From positions 1 through 64,000 of the forward strand of contig RFNO01000051.1 of NCBI GenBank assembly GCA_009927165.1: 64,000 nucleotides of DNA, in the 5' to 3' direction. The DNA is from Pseudomonadota bacterium (lineage in GTDB: Bacteria > Bdellovibrionota > FAC87 > UBA2466). Shown one piece after another: positions 8,793 through 18,350 of the stretch (position 1 is the first letter of the stretch; each line of letters opens with the position of its first letter). Under the pieces are notes generated by a model. That model was not told the origin of the DNA. It was given only the letters and a program-made list of their open reading frames with translations, and did no database searches. A program made the position numbers and the translations under genes.

Positions 8793-9116
8793 ATGAACGT
8801 AACCACTCTTGATTATTCCATGCGGCGCAGACATCCCCGTGTCGAAATGGTGGGACGAGTTTTCGTTCATAATGAGGAACATCTGTATATCGCCCCTCTT
8901 CATAACATCAGTTTGGGCGGGATTTTTATTGAGCGTGTGGTCACTATTGATATCGGACAAGAAGTAAAAGTGGTCGTTAAAGCCCCCGGTCTTACTGAAC
9001 CCATTCAGGCGATCGGACGGGTTGTTCGTATTGAACGGGGTGAGCGAATTGGGTCGGCTATCCAATTTCATTGGATAGGTCCCCGATTCGAAGAAATTTT
9101 ATGCTCGCAGGGGTAA
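8793..9116 (+). CDS. PilZ domain protein (c-di-GMP receptor)
   Basis: A 107-residue single-domain PilZ protein, expected to bind cyclic di-GMP in the cytoplasm and alter a partner's activity. Both parts of the binding signature are intact: RRRHPR at 11-16 (RxxxR) and NISLGG at 38-43 ([D/N]xSxxG). The barrel continues through GRVVRIERGERIGSAIQF. AAGGAG sits well before the ATG. The next gene, a very large periplasmic TPR protein, begins four bases after the stop, so the two are co-transcribed, and the PilZ protein may regulate the same envelope process. Confidence 0.92.
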   Translation: MNVTTLDYSMRRRHPRVEMVGRVFVHNEEHLYIAPLHNISLGGIFIERVVTIDIGQEVKVVVKAPGLTEPIQAIGRVVRIERGERIGSAIQFHWIGPRFEEILCSQG

Positions 9117-9120
9117 GAAC

Positions 9121-12100
9121 ATGAATTGGAAAATTGTTCTTTTGTCGGTTTGCCTGATGAACTCAGCTATCGCTGAGAACTCACTAAAAAACCGAGTCCG
9201 CATTGAAAAGACTTCTACGCTCAAAGCAAACACTTGGCGTGGTTCGGCTGACTACAATACGGAGAAAGCTCAAATCATTGCCAGACGTCGAGCGACGCTG
9301 GTGAACGACTTGAAGAAAGTGCTGCGTGAATCCAAAGATTCAGATCAGCGTCGTGAACTCCAGTTTCGCTTAGCGAACCTATACTTAGAGGAATATAAAT
9401 TCCAAAATGCGCAGAACCATGGCGGGCGCTCGTTTTTAGAAAAGTCCTACTCCCTTTACAAGGAGCTTGCCCAACAAAACCCCAGAGCAACAAGGCAAGA
9501 CGAAGTTTTCTTTCAGCTTGCGCAAACCGCGAGCGAAATGGGTAACAATGCTGAAGCTCTGACTGCTTTTGAAACTATTGCCCAACAATATCCCCAATCT
9601 CCTTTCTTCGAGGAAGCTCATCTTCAATTAGGCGAAAATGCCTTTGAGACTAGCAATTTTAAGAAGGCTGAACACCATTTCGATGTTATTTTGAAGAACC
9701 GCGAGTCCTCCCTTGTTCTCTACGCGCATTACAAAAAAGCCTGGTGTGCTTTCAATGATGGCCGAATCGAAGAGTCGCTCCGACACTTTAAAACGATCAT
9801 AACTGAAGAAGAAGTGGGATCGGACAGAGCTAGAGCCTTAGCACTCAAAAAAGAAGCTCTCCGAGACATTTGCCTCTCCTTTGTGGAGCTGAACCGTATT
9901 GATGAAGCCAAAGCTTTCTTTCGCGATCAGGATGAAGCGACTTACCGACGATCGTTAGAGTCTCTTGCTGTTCTAGCTCTCGAAAAAGGGAAGTTTGACC
10001 AGACTGTCTCCCTGAACAAATCGTTGCTTGAGCTGGACAGTCACTTCGTAAAGAACCCCCAGTACAGTCTCAGTATAGTGGAAGCATACCGCTCCAAAGG
10101 CGAGCGAAAACAAGCTTTGAGAGAGCTAGAGAATGCCCTTGATTCCTATTTAGGGAATTCGACTTGGCGGGAAATTTTCTCGGCGGACATAAAGGCTTTG
10201 AATGATATCAAAGAAGCCCTGGAAGATCTCACCAAGAAGATGGCTTTCGAAATTCATTCAGATGCCCAGAAAACTAAAAATCCCGAGCTTTACAAAGTGA
10301 GTCGGTCTTTTTACGAAAATTATCTGCGCTTCTTTTCGGAAGCTACCGATGCTACTAAAATTAGATTTTACCTAGCTGAGATCCTCTTTCATCAGCAAGA
10401 GTACGAACTTGCCAGCAAGACTTATTTTGACGTATTTGACAGTCCAACAGCTAGCAAAGAGCTCAGAAGCAACTCGCTCAAATACGCTCTTATGGCTAGT
10501 TCGGCACAAATTGGGCAAGCTCGAAAGCAGTCGGGATTATCGGATTTTTCTCCCGCCTCCCATTCAAAGCTTACTGTCGGAGGAGCCGAATCGGTCGAAG
10601 CACTCCCTTTCTCTGAAACTGAACGTTTTTTCCTTAAATCGGGGAATCTTTACTTAAAGGATTTCCCGAAAACTCCTGAGGCCTCGGGCATTCTTTTTCA
10701 GTGTGCTTATCTGAATTATCTTCATTATGAGTACGCTGATGCCTACAAGCTTTTTTGGCAAGTTGTTCAAGATTATCCGGATCAGGCCCAGTCCAAACAG
10801 AGTGCAGTGCTGATCTTAGATATTCTCAACAGAAAAAATGACTACAAAAACATGGTCACTGCTGTAAAACGATTTTTAAAGACCCCCTTTTTCAACGATG
10901 CACGGTTCCAATCTGAAATAAGTGACATTCTGAGGAAGTCGGAGCTGAAAGAAATTGCTCAGCTGGAATCCGATTCAAGAATGGAGGAAGCCGGCAAAGC
11001 CTATCTCAAATATGTAAAAACTCATGGCGCTGAAGATGCAGTTCTTGCGGAAAAAGCACTCTACAATGCTGGCGTTTGCTTTTCAAAAGCCGGCCTATCT
11101 AAGGAAGCCCTCGAGTCCCAAGAGCAATTCTTAACCAAATTTCCGAAGAGCCCGTTTCGCGAAAACCTGATGCTGGGAATTGCAAAGCATTACGAAGCTC
11201 TTACGGAATTTGAAAAAGCTGGCCAATTCTTTGAGATGTTCTCACGGGAATTTTCGACCCATGCAAAAGCCAAGGAATCTCTTCGTCTGGCAGGCATCTA
11301 TTATTGGGGAGCAGGACAAACCGAAAAAGCTGAAAAAGCATTTCTCAGCTACCTCAATAGTTACGCCAAGGACAAATCGGGAGTCTCCGAGGATCTCCTC
11401 GACTTCTATCTGACCCAGGACCAAACCGAAAAACAGATTAGCTTTTTATTAAAAGCTCGATCTGAAAAGGGAATTAGTATTTCGGACTACTTGGATTACA
11501 CGCTTCGGTTGGAGGAGGCTCAAAAAAGACTCTATGGAAAGAGCCAAGCAGTCCTGGGCGAAGAAGCCCAGACAACCGTTGACCGCTTTTCTAAAGCGCT
11601 TTCAGAAACTCCCAGAGGCATTCAACTTATGGCCAAAGTTCTTTTGAGAAGAGCCGAGAGCAGAGAAAGAGCTTTTGAAGCCATTAGACTTAATAATTCC
11701 CAGCAACAAGTAGAAACCCTCCTGGCTAAAAAGCTGAGAATGTTGAAAGAGCTGGAAGTTGAATTCGGTAAGATCGCAGCTTTGGGTGGAGAAGAGGGCC
11801 TTGCTGCTATCTATAAAACGGCAAACGCTTATGCAGGGCTCAGTGCAGAGATTTCAGAAGCTCCCGTTCCTAGCGAGCTAACAGCAGCACAACTTGATCT
11901 TTACCGACAGGAGCTCAACTCCAAGATGGTTTCTCCTTTCAAGGAAAAAGCCAAATCCATTACTCAACAATGCCTGGAAAAAGCAAGTCAACATCGAGTG
12001 CTTTCCACTTGGAAACTCCAATGTCAGAGCCTAGCGCGACAACTAGATCCTCAGCGTTACCCGCTCACTGTGACGTACTCTCTCCCCTCTTTTCAGACTT

Positions 12101-12936
12101 CTTTTATTTCAAGCGGCGAGGACTCGACTGTTCCTAACAGTTTTTATCAGTCCGCTTCGTTCTTTAAAGAGGCACTCAAAGATAGAGGTGTCGCTTCGAT
12201 CGACTACGGACCGAAATTGCTCTCATTTCAGTTACTCTCGAACGAGAGAGAAGAAGCACTCAAACTAAATGAAAGCGAGTATTCTGCGGAGGAGGAGAAA
12301 GTCCGAATTGCGGAGCTCAACCAACTACGAATTAAAAATCCTCAACAAGCTTATAGAACCATCCGTGGTTTATTAAAAAAGGAGAGCAAAAACCCAGCGC
12401 TTCATAACCTTTTGGCTTTAGCTGCCATGGAGCAAGGTCAATACGATATGGCCAAGACCATTTGGCTTTCTCTGATTGCTCGCGGAGTATCGTCGCCTGC
12501 CATTCAGAACAATCTAGGAGTATTGGAATCCATTAGGGGGCATGTTCCTGCAGCCCTTTCTTATTTTACTGAAGCGCGAAAAAGTGAACTGGCCGAAGCC
12601 TCGATAAATCTGGGTCTGATTGCGCTAAGATTTCATCAGGGAGAACTAGCACGCCTCTATTTTGAGGAATCTCAGGATTCCGGTAATCTCTTAGCTAAAA
12701 TAGGGATGGGAGTTGCTTTGATTCAAGTAGGAGATCTAGAACAGGCAAAAAGCAGTTTAGAAAGTCTCCAAAAGAAGCACCCTGACAACCCATGGCTACA
12801 CTACTCGCTTAAGGAAATAAAAGAAGCAGGTCCGCTAGAGATGACTCAGTCAGAGGAAAGCGAACCCGAGCGAAGGATTTCGAGCAAAGCCCCTTCGACT
12901 TACACAGAGGGAGTTTCACTACCTGAACTCGAGTAG
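9121..12936 (+). CDS. Large periplasmic TPR-repeat protein (1271 aa)
   Basis: Exported scaffold protein of unknown role. The N-terminus has a short hydrophobic signal peptide with an AIA-type cleavage site near residue 19 and no lipobox Cys. Almost the whole mature protein is tetratricopeptide-like helical repeats: the patterns ALTAFETIAQQYPQSPFFEEA (about 140-160), KALYNAG..FSKAGLSKEAL (about 650) and LHNLLALAAMEQGQYDMA (about 1090) are clear. Architecture resembles the big periplasmic TPR proteins of the Myxococcus gliding/adhesion (Glt) machinery, but I cannot assign a specific member. It follows the PilZ gene by four bases and ends five bases from convergent pgsA. Confidence 0.85.
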   Translation: MNWKIVLLSVCLMNSAIAENSLKNRVRIEKTSTLKANTWRGSADYNTEKAQIIARRRATLVNDLKKVLRESKDSDQRRELQFRLANLYLEEYKFQNAQNHGGRSFLEKSYSLYKELAQQNPRATRQDEVFFQLAQTASEMGNNAEALTAFETIAQQYPQSPFFEEAHLQLGENAFETSNFKKAEHHFDVILKNRESSLVLYAHYKKAWCAFNDGRIEESLRHFKTIITEEEVGSDRARALALKKEALRDICLSFVELNRIDEAKAFFRDQDEATYRRSLESLAVLALEKGKFDQTVSLNKSLLELDSHFVKNPQYSLSIVEAYRSKGERKQALRELENALDSYLGNSTWREIFSADIKALNDIKEALEDLTKKMAFEIHSDAQKTKNPELYKVSRSFYENYLRFFSEATDATKIRFYLAEILFHQQEYELASKTYFDVFDSPTASKELRSNSLKYALMASSAQIGQARKQSGLSDFSPASHSKLTVGGAESVEALPFSETERFFLKSGNLYLKDFPKTPEASGILFQCAYLNYLHYEYADAYKLFWQVVQDYPDQAQSKQSAVLILDILNRKNDYKNMVTAVKRFLKTPFFNDARFQSEISDILRKSELKEIAQLESDSRMEEAGKAYLKYVKTHGAEDAVLAEKALYNAGVCFSKAGLSKEALESQEQFLTKFPKSPFRENLMLGIAKHYEALTEFEKAGQFFEMFSREFSTHAKAKESLRLAGIYYWGAGQTEKAEKAFLSYLNSYAKDKSGVSEDLLDFYLTQDQTEKQISFLLKARSEKGISISDYLDYTLRLEEAQKRLYGKSQAVLGEEAQTTVDRFSKALSETPRGIQLMAKVLLRRAESRERAFEAIRLNNSQQQVETLLAKKLRMLKELEVEFGKIAALGGEEGLAAIYKTANAYAGLSAEISEAPVPSELTAAQLDLYRQELNSKMVSPFKEKAKSITQQCLEKASQHRVLSTWKLQCQSLARQLDPQRYPLTVTYSLPSFQTSFISSGEDSTVPNSFYQSASFFKEALKDRGVASIDYGPKLLSFQLLSNEREEALKLNESEYSAEEEKVRIAELNQLRIKNPQQAYRTIRGLLKKESKNPALHNLLALAAMEQGQYDMAKTIWLSLIARGVSSPAIQNNLGVLESIRGHVPAALSYFTEARKSELAEASINLGLIALRFHQGELARLYFEESQDSGNLLAKIGMGVALIQVGDLEQAKSSLESLQKKHPDNPWLHYSLKEIKEAGPLEMTQSEESEPERRISSKAPSTYTEGVSLPELE

Positions 12937-12941
12937 GTTTA

Positions 12942-13562
12942 TCAATCTTCAAGCAACTGTTTTGCGGAGAAGAAATCGCGTAGGTAATAGTACCCGGAAT
13001 AAAGCGATAAGAAGAGCGCGACGTAGAGAATAACCGTGCCGATTTGAACTCCGGGGAATCCAAACGTATTTCCGTACCACATTAAAAAACCCAATCCAAC
13101 CATTTGAAAAATAGTTTTAAACTTCCCTGAGCTCCCGGCAGCAATCACTATCCCTTCACCCATTGCCACCGCCCTCAGCGCAGTAATCAGAAATTCTCGA
13201 GAGAGCAATAAAATCACTAAGTAGGGATTAACTCGCTTAAGCTTCATCAAAAGAATCAGGCCAACCAATAGAAATACTTTATCCACCACCGGATCCAAGA
13301 ATTTTCCAAACAAACTTTCAATCTTCCATTTGCGAGCAATGTATCCATCTAACAGGTCGGTAATACCGGCCACCGCTACGACGAGTGCAGCCATCCTGCC
13401 CGCTGAATACCGAAACATCCAATCTTTCTCAAACGGAGGTTGTTCGCTATCGTATTCGAGAAAAAGGGCCATGACGGGAATCAAGGCCAACCGAAGCAAG
13501 GTCAACAGATTCGGGAGATTAAAAATTGTTGTCTTAGACGTGAGTCTTTGAGACCAGTTCAT
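12942..13562 (-). CDS. pgsA: Phosphatidylglycerophosphate synthase PgsA
   Basis: Inner-membrane enzyme making phosphatidylglycerophosphate from CDP-diacylglycerol and glycerol-3-phosphate, the first step to phosphatidylglycerol. The CDP-alcohol phosphatidyltransferase signature D-x2-DG-x2-AR-x8-G-x3-D-x3-D is complete (DLLDGYIARK followed by GKFLDPVVDK), with several hydrophobic helices around it. The reading frame is open to 13655, but the extra 31 residues are unlike the family; the Met at 13562 (MNWSQRL, then FNLPNLLTLLRL) is the usual PgsA start. No strong ribosome site is visible there. It is divergent from the phosphodiesterase-like lipoprotein gene. Confidence 0.93.
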   Translation of the reverse strand: MNWSQRLTSKTTIFNLPNLLTLLRLALIPVMALFLEYDSEQPPFEKDWMFRYSAGRMAALVVAVAGITDLLDGYIARKWKIESLFGKFLDPVVDKVFLLVGLILLMKLKRVNPYLVILLLSREFLITALRAVAMGEGIVIAAGSSGKFKTIFQMVGLGFLMWYGNTFGFPGVQIGTVILYVALFLSLYSGYYYLRDFFSAKQLLED

Positions 13563-13639
13563 TCGGGCAAACTGTACTCCAATTAGGGGCAAACAGAAAG
13601 CCCTGCGTCGAGAATTATCAAGAACTGCCGCATCGCATT

Positions 13640-13667
13640 TTGACTTGGTGCACAACTGCTTTAGAGT
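13640..13667 (+). promoter_or_regulatory. Sigma-70-like promoter, possibly leaderless
   Basis: TTGACT at 13640-13645 and TAGAGT at 13662-13667 are 16 bases apart. The ATG of the next gene (13674) lies six bases after the -10 hexamer, where transcription would begin, and no Shine-Dalgarno site is present. Confidence 0.45.
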
Positions 13668-13673
13668 ATTGCT

Positions 13674-15314
13674 ATGTTTCGAATTATCGCTCTTGGAATG
13701 AGTCTTTTACTCTTCTCTTGCACTGGACTGGATAAGCGGTCCTCACTCCCCCCTTGGAGGGCAGCTGGAAGGCCAAAACGGCTTTTAGTTCTGGTCTTTG
13801 ATCACTTTAGGCCTGATTTTATGGAACGCTACTCTTTGCCTCACTTTGAGAGACTGAAACGTCAGTCTCTTGCCTTTCAAAATGCGCTAGTGGGACACCT
13901 AACTTCCAATACCATTGTGTCGCATCCTGTGATTGCAACGGGACTATTTCCTAAAAAACTTCCTTGGTCCGATGAAGTTTATGTCGACGAGAAAGGGCTG
14001 TTGGGCGGCAAAGGAGAGTTCTATGCAAATCTTGAAATTCCTTGGGAACAACAAGTTAAACTATGGAGCCCCTTTAAAAATACACTGCTCGGTAAAGTTT
14101 CAGGTTCCCCCGAAAAGAAATTCGTAGTCGCACAAAAACATTACGCAGCTTTTAGTTTAGGCGCGCCAGGAACCGATAGCCAAGTCCTAACACTGGGGCC
14201 ACGACGTTCCCAAATGCCCTTAAAAGGCTGGCGCGAGCCGGTTGGCGTGTTACTGTCAAAAGCATTTACGGAACCTTTCGGGGGGCGTTTCTTTTTAGAC
14301 TCCAATCCCTCCTATGGGTCTGACAAATCAGTTTATCCCTTCGATGGCAATCGATACGCCAAAGGAAGTGATCCCAAGCACTTGGGCGGAGATATTTGGG
14401 TAGCTGATGCGCTTTTGACTTTTTTTAAATCGGAGCCGGATTGGTCAGCTGCGTTTGCAAGCTTTGGAGCACTCGATAAAACTCTTCATGCCTTTGGAGA
14501 GCACGAAGCAGCGACTTCAATATCTTGGGCAACTGAGAACGGGCTCGACCTCAAAACAGTCATCCTGAGAGCTGATGACCAATTGGGACGGATCCTTGAT
14601 TATTTGGAGCAAGAGGACTTACTCAAGGAAACTCTTATCGTAGTAACTTCTGACCACGGGGGGCAACGTGATCGCAATTATCATGGCCTTCACTCTCCTG
14701 AAGGAAATCACTTAGAGTATATTGACGGAAAAACTCCCCTCTCGGAACTGCCACAAGAATTAAGAGGGACAGTAGCACAAGGAAACGTTCAAGCGTTAGT
14801 GCGGGATTCCTCTCTACGGTTTTATCTTAAGAAAAAAGACAGATTGAGCCTCATGAATTTTACGAACTCGGTAAGAAAACTCCCAGGTGTTGCAGAAATT
14901 TTTTATCGTCAGGAAGTATCCGGAAGATATCATTATATTCGGTCCTTTCGTTCGGAACGTCTTCGAGGAGCTTCACTCGAATGGGCCAAACAACATCATT
15001 CGGCACTGATGCAAACCATGGCAAATCAGGTGTCTGCAGATGTCGTGGTGCTTCTTTTGGATGGAACTGGCTACGGATTTCCGGGCGATCACGGAGGGGC
15101 TCAGGAGTGGGTGCAAAGGATTCCGCTCTTCATATGGTCGCCCAATTTACGTCTGAATCAAACTGTGCTGAAGCAGAGAATGGAGCAAACAGAAGCAAGG
15201 CTAGTAGATATCTATCCCATGGCTTTGATGTTGTTGGGCCTGCCTCCAGACCCCAGCTTAGACGGCTCCTCATTAGGAATTGAAGCTTTAATTGAAAAAG
15301 AAACGTTTCGGTGA
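13674..15314 (+). CDS. Alkaline phosphatase/phosphodiesterase superfamily lipoprotein
   Basis: Predicted exported metal-dependent phosphohydrolase; substrate unknown. Signal peptide ends LFSC (lipid Cys16). The fold is that of type I phosphodiesterases/nucleotide pyrophosphatases: VFDHFRPDFM near 45 supplies the first metal Asp, SNTIVSHPVIATGLFP holds the Thr nucleophile and the conserved approach to it, TSDHGGQRDRNYHG near 330 gives the Asp-His metal pair, and GDHGGAQEW near 475 the second His. Length 546 fits. It stands alone on the plus strand between pgsA and queF. Sulfatase-like or phosphoglycerol-transferase-like activity is also possible. Confidence 0.8.
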   Translation: MFRIIALGMSLLLFSCTGLDKRSSLPPWRAAGRPKRLLVLVFDHFRPDFMERYSLPHFERLKRQSLAFQNALVGHLTSNTIVSHPVIATGLFPKKLPWSDEVYVDEKGLLGGKGEFYANLEIPWEQQVKLWSPFKNTLLGKVSGSPEKKFVVAQKHYAAFSLGAPGTDSQVLTLGPRRSQMPLKGWREPVGVLLSKAFTEPFGGRFFLDSNPSYGSDKSVYPFDGNRYAKGSDPKHLGGDIWVADALLTFFKSEPDWSAAFASFGALDKTLHAFGEHEAATSISWATENGLDLKTVILRADDQLGRILDYLEQEDLLKETLIVVTSDHGGQRDRNYHGLHSPEGNHLEYIDGKTPLSELPQELRGTVAQGNVQALVRDSSLRFYLKKKDRLSLMNFTNSVRKLPGVAEIFYRQEVSGRYHYIRSFRSERLRGASLEWAKQHHSALMQTMANQVSADVVVLLLDGTGYGFPGDHGGAQEWVQRIPLFIWSPNLRLNQTVLKQRMEQTEARLVDIYPMALMLLGLPPDPSLDGSSLGIEALIEKETFR

Positions 15315-15328
15315 GAACCGCTTCAAAT

Positions 15329-15697
15329 TTAAGCTTTATGGCTTGCCCTAATCACAGTCTTGATATTGCCTCTCACATTGAAGTCTCCCGTGACTTCCAT
15401 GCTCCAGGGCTGACAAACTTCAACCAAGTCAGTTAGGATCTTATTTACAGCGGCTTCATGAAATAAGCGCTGGTTTCGATAAGAATTGATATAGAGCTTG
15501 AGAGATTTGAGCTCCACGCAACATTCACGGGGCTCATACTTGATGTGAATGACTCCAAAATCAGGAAATCCGCTCCGGGGACACAGAGCAGTCCACTCCG
15601 GACAAGTAAACTCGATAGTATATTTTCGAGACTTGTCAGGGTTCTCAAAAGCTTCTAAGCGAACCGGATCATCAGGAGAAAATTCAAATTCATTCAT
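15329..15697 (-). CDS. queF: preQ0 reductase QueF (short form)
   Basis: NADPH-dependent 7-cyano-7-deazaguanine reductase producing preQ1 for queuosine in tRNA. The short (unimodular) type is recognised by WTALCPRSGFPDFGVIHIKY, with the thioimide-forming Cys39 and Asp46, followed by the substrate-binding ELKSLKLY (Glu62) and SYRNQRLFHEAAVNKI. The 122-residue length is normal for this type. It starts 13 bases after the outer-membrane protein gene and ends 14 bases from the convergent lipoprotein gene. No preQ1 riboswitch is visible upstream; it may be read through from the metalloprotease operon. Confidence 0.95.
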   Translation of the reverse strand: MNEFEFSPDDPVRLEAFENPDKSRKYTIEFTCPEWTALCPRSGFPDFGVIHIKYEPRECCVELKSLKLYINSYRNQRLFHEAAVNKILTDLVEVCQPWSMEVTGDFNVRGNIKTVIRASHKA

Positions 15698-15710
15698 GGA
15701 TAGGCATATA

Positions 15711-16397
15711 TTATAAAGGGGTATTTAAGGCAATACCGAGCTTTCCGCCACCCATTTCAAATCGATTGGCTCCTACAAGATTCAAAAATCCATGTAAACT
15801 AGCCGATAAATTCCAGCCATTTCTTACGTTCCACACTATAGAGGGACCCACTACTAGAAACACAAATTTAGAAGGATCAAAAGCATACAAGGAATTAAAC
15901 GAACTTTTTTGTTCGGCTCGTAACCCATGAAAGTACTCTGCTCCTGCATCTATCCAAATTTCATGAATCTCTGAAGAGTCATCACTGGTTTTAAACACTT
16001 GAAAACTTCCAAGGGCAGACAAAAACAATCCAGACTGTGTTTGGGTGAATTCTGGAGAGTTTTCCACAACGGCTCCCGAAGCATCAATAAAGCGCGCTAC
16101 TGAAAGTTGTTGGTAGCCGCTTCTTACTATCAAACGATATTGAGGAGACAGTGGTCTTTCGAACAGGAGCGAAATCCCATACCCATACCCATGTGAGAGC
16201 CCGTCTGCGTAGTCGACTTTGCTTAGAGCACCCATTCCTTGAAGCTCAAAGCCATACCGCCAACTTACAGAAGCGAGTGCCACTTCCAAAATGGATTCCT
16301 GGGCTTTTTCATTGGTTTCCACTGGGGGTTCGGCGATTACTTCTTCGGCAATGCCTAATGCAGTGAAGAAGACAGCTAGAAAAAGAATTTTCAGCAT
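15711..16397 (-). CDS. Predicted outer-membrane beta-barrel protein
   Basis: I do not recognise a named family. From the Met at 16397 there is a signal peptide (MLKILFLAVFFTALGIA, cleaved before EEVIAEPP) and then alternating hydrophobic/polar strands with aromatic ends (WRYGFELQGMGAL, YRLIVRSGYQQLS, LFLSALGSFQVF, WIDAGAEYFHGL), as in small outer-membrane barrels. The frame extends 35 codons further upstream but overlaps the protease gene there; the chosen ATG overlaps the protease stop by seven bases, which implies coupling. It may insert, receive or be processed by the adjacent secreted protease, but that is conjecture. Confidence 0.65.
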   Translation of the reverse strand: MLKILFLAVFFTALGIAEEVIAEPPVETNEKAQESILEVALASVSWRYGFELQGMGALSKVDYADGLSHGYGYGISLLFERPLSPQYRLIVRSGYQQLSVARFIDASGAVVENSPEFTQTQSGLFLSALGSFQVFKTSDDSSEIHEIWIDAGAEYFHGLRAEQKSSFNSLYAFDPSKFVFLVVGPSIVWNVRNGWNLSASLHGFLNLVGANRFEMGGGKLGIALNTPL

Positions 16398-18268
16398 GAC
16401 CGCCCTCGCCTTCCTAACCACACCGTGCTGACTAGCCAGACAAGAAGAAGGGCTAGACTGGCAGCGCCTGAGGAGTGAGTGGGATGAGTGACGGTAGCGC
16501 ACCCTTGGAAACCTAATTTTACAATTTTTTTATCTTCATCCTGAAAAACTCCAGTCAGACTGCCAAGGAATTTTCTTTCATCATAAAACAACTGCCTGAT
16601 TCGGTTTTCATGAACTCCTCCGAACAAACTTTTGTCTGCTTGAATCAATGCTTCGATGGATTCTAAAAAACCGGGTTCAACAGAGAGGTAGAACAAGCTT
16701 TTCACTGCTAGAGGGTCCACAACACTGCTGCCCCACTCCCCTCTCAGCTCCCACAGAGCAGATGCCCAAACCCATCCCGGCCTGTGGGGACTCGAATAAG
16801 AAATGGAATCGTCATAAACTTTTTTAATCGCCAAATTCCGTTGGTAATTAGTTGGGCACTCTGAAAAGGCGTAAGCTCCCACTACAGCAGTGTCCGTGGT
16901 TGAGCTTTCACTCACGTATGAAGCCCCTAGATAATCGGAATAGCCTTCATGGATGACGTCTCCCACTTTAATTTGATTCGATCCCCCAAAATTAATTCCT
17001 GTGATCATATCAGTCACATAATGTTGATACTCATGAGCAACAACTAGCGCTTCTCTGCCTAAAGGGTAAAACTCTTCGCTCCCTCCCCCCTTTTCACAAT
17101 CGTAAGGACGAGGTCTCAGAAACACCAAGCAACGTTCCATAGTACCGTCTTCTGCGCAGGGTGAGCCCACATAAGCGGCATTATTCGATTGTGTCGTTGC
17201 CGGCACTGCCGTCCCATCCGAATAAGACTGGATAGAAAATCCCATGAAATTCACGATGACCGCTAAAGGATCAAAGGGAAACGTCATGCTTGCTCCGAAA
17301 GCTTCCCATTTGTTTTGGAGCCAAGCGCGGTACTGACTCAAGTGAAAGTACACATTTACTGCATCGAACTGTTGGTTAGGACAGTTATTTCCTGCGCAAT
17401 TATAGGCATAAGCGGGTTCAGTGTCGCCTGTGGGCGTGTAATTAGCAGGAGGAACTTCCGTATAATTTCCTCCGGAAGGCCGTTGAATGATATCTCGTCT
17501 CACATGAAAAGTGGGAGAAGCAATTGAGGGCCCGTATAATCGGCTTGCGTCCACTGTCGTAATCGTAGCAGCACTCATTCCAGCCGTGACACTTCCCCCG
17601 GGAGCCGTCGGATAGCGAGGAAAAACATTGACCGTTGTCTCAACCCGAGAATCGGTTGGTTCCGAGTAGTTGATGAGGATTCGTTTCTCCTGAAGCACTT
17701 CAAGAGTTTCCGCATCAACGATGGCTCTTCGAACCAAATGAGGTCGATCTTGGACAGCATTAACATCAAATGCCCATTGAGCAGTTTTTTGATCCTCTGA
17801 AAGCCAGAGGCCTAACTTTCCTCTCAGAGACCCGTGAAAATCCCCCTTAGGAAATAACTTTTGTTTTACGTTGTCTTGCTGAGTCTCCCACTGGATGTCG
17901 ATATTCAGTCGCTCGACAGGAATATCGTGTTTGAGGGTGCTGGTGAGGTAATCGATATAGCCTTTTTTGTTAAAATGAAGCTTAAGCTGTTGAAAAAAAA
18001 CAGGCTGACCATGACTCAGCAAATCGTAAGTTAAATGAACATGGCTGGAGTCCTCTACTTTCTGCTTGAGACTCCACTGAGTTTCTCTCAGTCCACCAAA
18101 CTCATCCCTGAATAGTCGAAGAACAGCAGTTTCTTCATTTGTTTTTTCCTCTGGTTCAGAGAAGGTAACGGCCCGGGGTAAGCCCGAATCAAAACGCATT
18201 TCTATGGCGCCGAGTTGAAAACCGAAGAGCAGCCAAAGACCAAAAAGTATGCGAAGCGTAATAACCAA
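16391..18268 (-). CDS. Secreted zinc metalloprotease (thermolysin/fungalysin type)
   Basis: Exported gluzincin. A signal peptide covers about residues 1-21, and an FTP-like propeptide spans about 40-190. The catalytic part contains AHEYQHYVTDM (HExxH at 412-416) and, 24 residues on, HEGYSDYLGAS (440-450), which supplies the third zinc ligand as in M4/M36 peptidases. The last 27 residues form a hydrophobic helix ending GRRGRSC, preceded by SSGAAS, resembling GlyGly-CTERM or MYXO-CTERM sorting tails. The only usable start is TTG 18268 with AGGAA upstream; this is uncertain. First gene of a group with the outer-membrane protein and queF. Confidence 0.82.
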   Translation of the reverse strand: MVITLRILFGLWLLFGFQLGAIEMRFDSGLPRAVTFSEPEEKTNEETAVLRLFRDEFGGLRETQWSLKQKVEDSSHVHLTYDLLSHGQPVFFQQLKLHFNKKGYIDYLTSTLKHDIPVERLNIDIQWETQQDNVKQKLFPKGDFHGSLRGKLGLWLSEDQKTAQWAFDVNAVQDRPHLVRRAIVDAETLEVLQEKRILINYSEPTDSRVETTVNVFPRYPTAPGGSVTAGMSAATITTVDASRLYGPSIASPTFHVRRDIIQRPSGGNYTEVPPANYTPTGDTEPAYAYNCAGNNCPNQQFDAVNVYFHLSQYRAWLQNKWEAFGASMTFPFDPLAVIVNFMGFSIQSYSDGTAVPATTQSNNAAYVGSPCAEDGTMERCLVFLRPRPYDCEKGGGSEEFYPLGREALVVAHEYQHYVTDMITGINFGGSNQIKVGDVIHEGYSDYLGASYVSESSTTDTAVVGAYAFSECPTNYQRNLAIKKVYDDSISYSSPHRPGWVWASALWELRGEWGSSVVDPLAVKSLFYLSVEPGFLESIEALIQADKSLFGGVHENRIRQLFYDERKFLGSLTGVFQDEDKKIVKLGFQGCATVTHPTHSSGAASLALLLVWLVSTVWLGRRGRSC

Positions 18269-18350
18269 ATTGAATTCCTGTTGGGTTGCTCGCTCATTAT
18301 ATATTACAATGATGTGGAAATCACACTCTGGATAAATTTAAAAGACACCT

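Noticed and set aside
15308-15335. Small hairpin CGGT-GAGA-ACCG as terminator between the phosphodiesterase gene and queF
   Set aside because: The stem is four bases and no T run follows.
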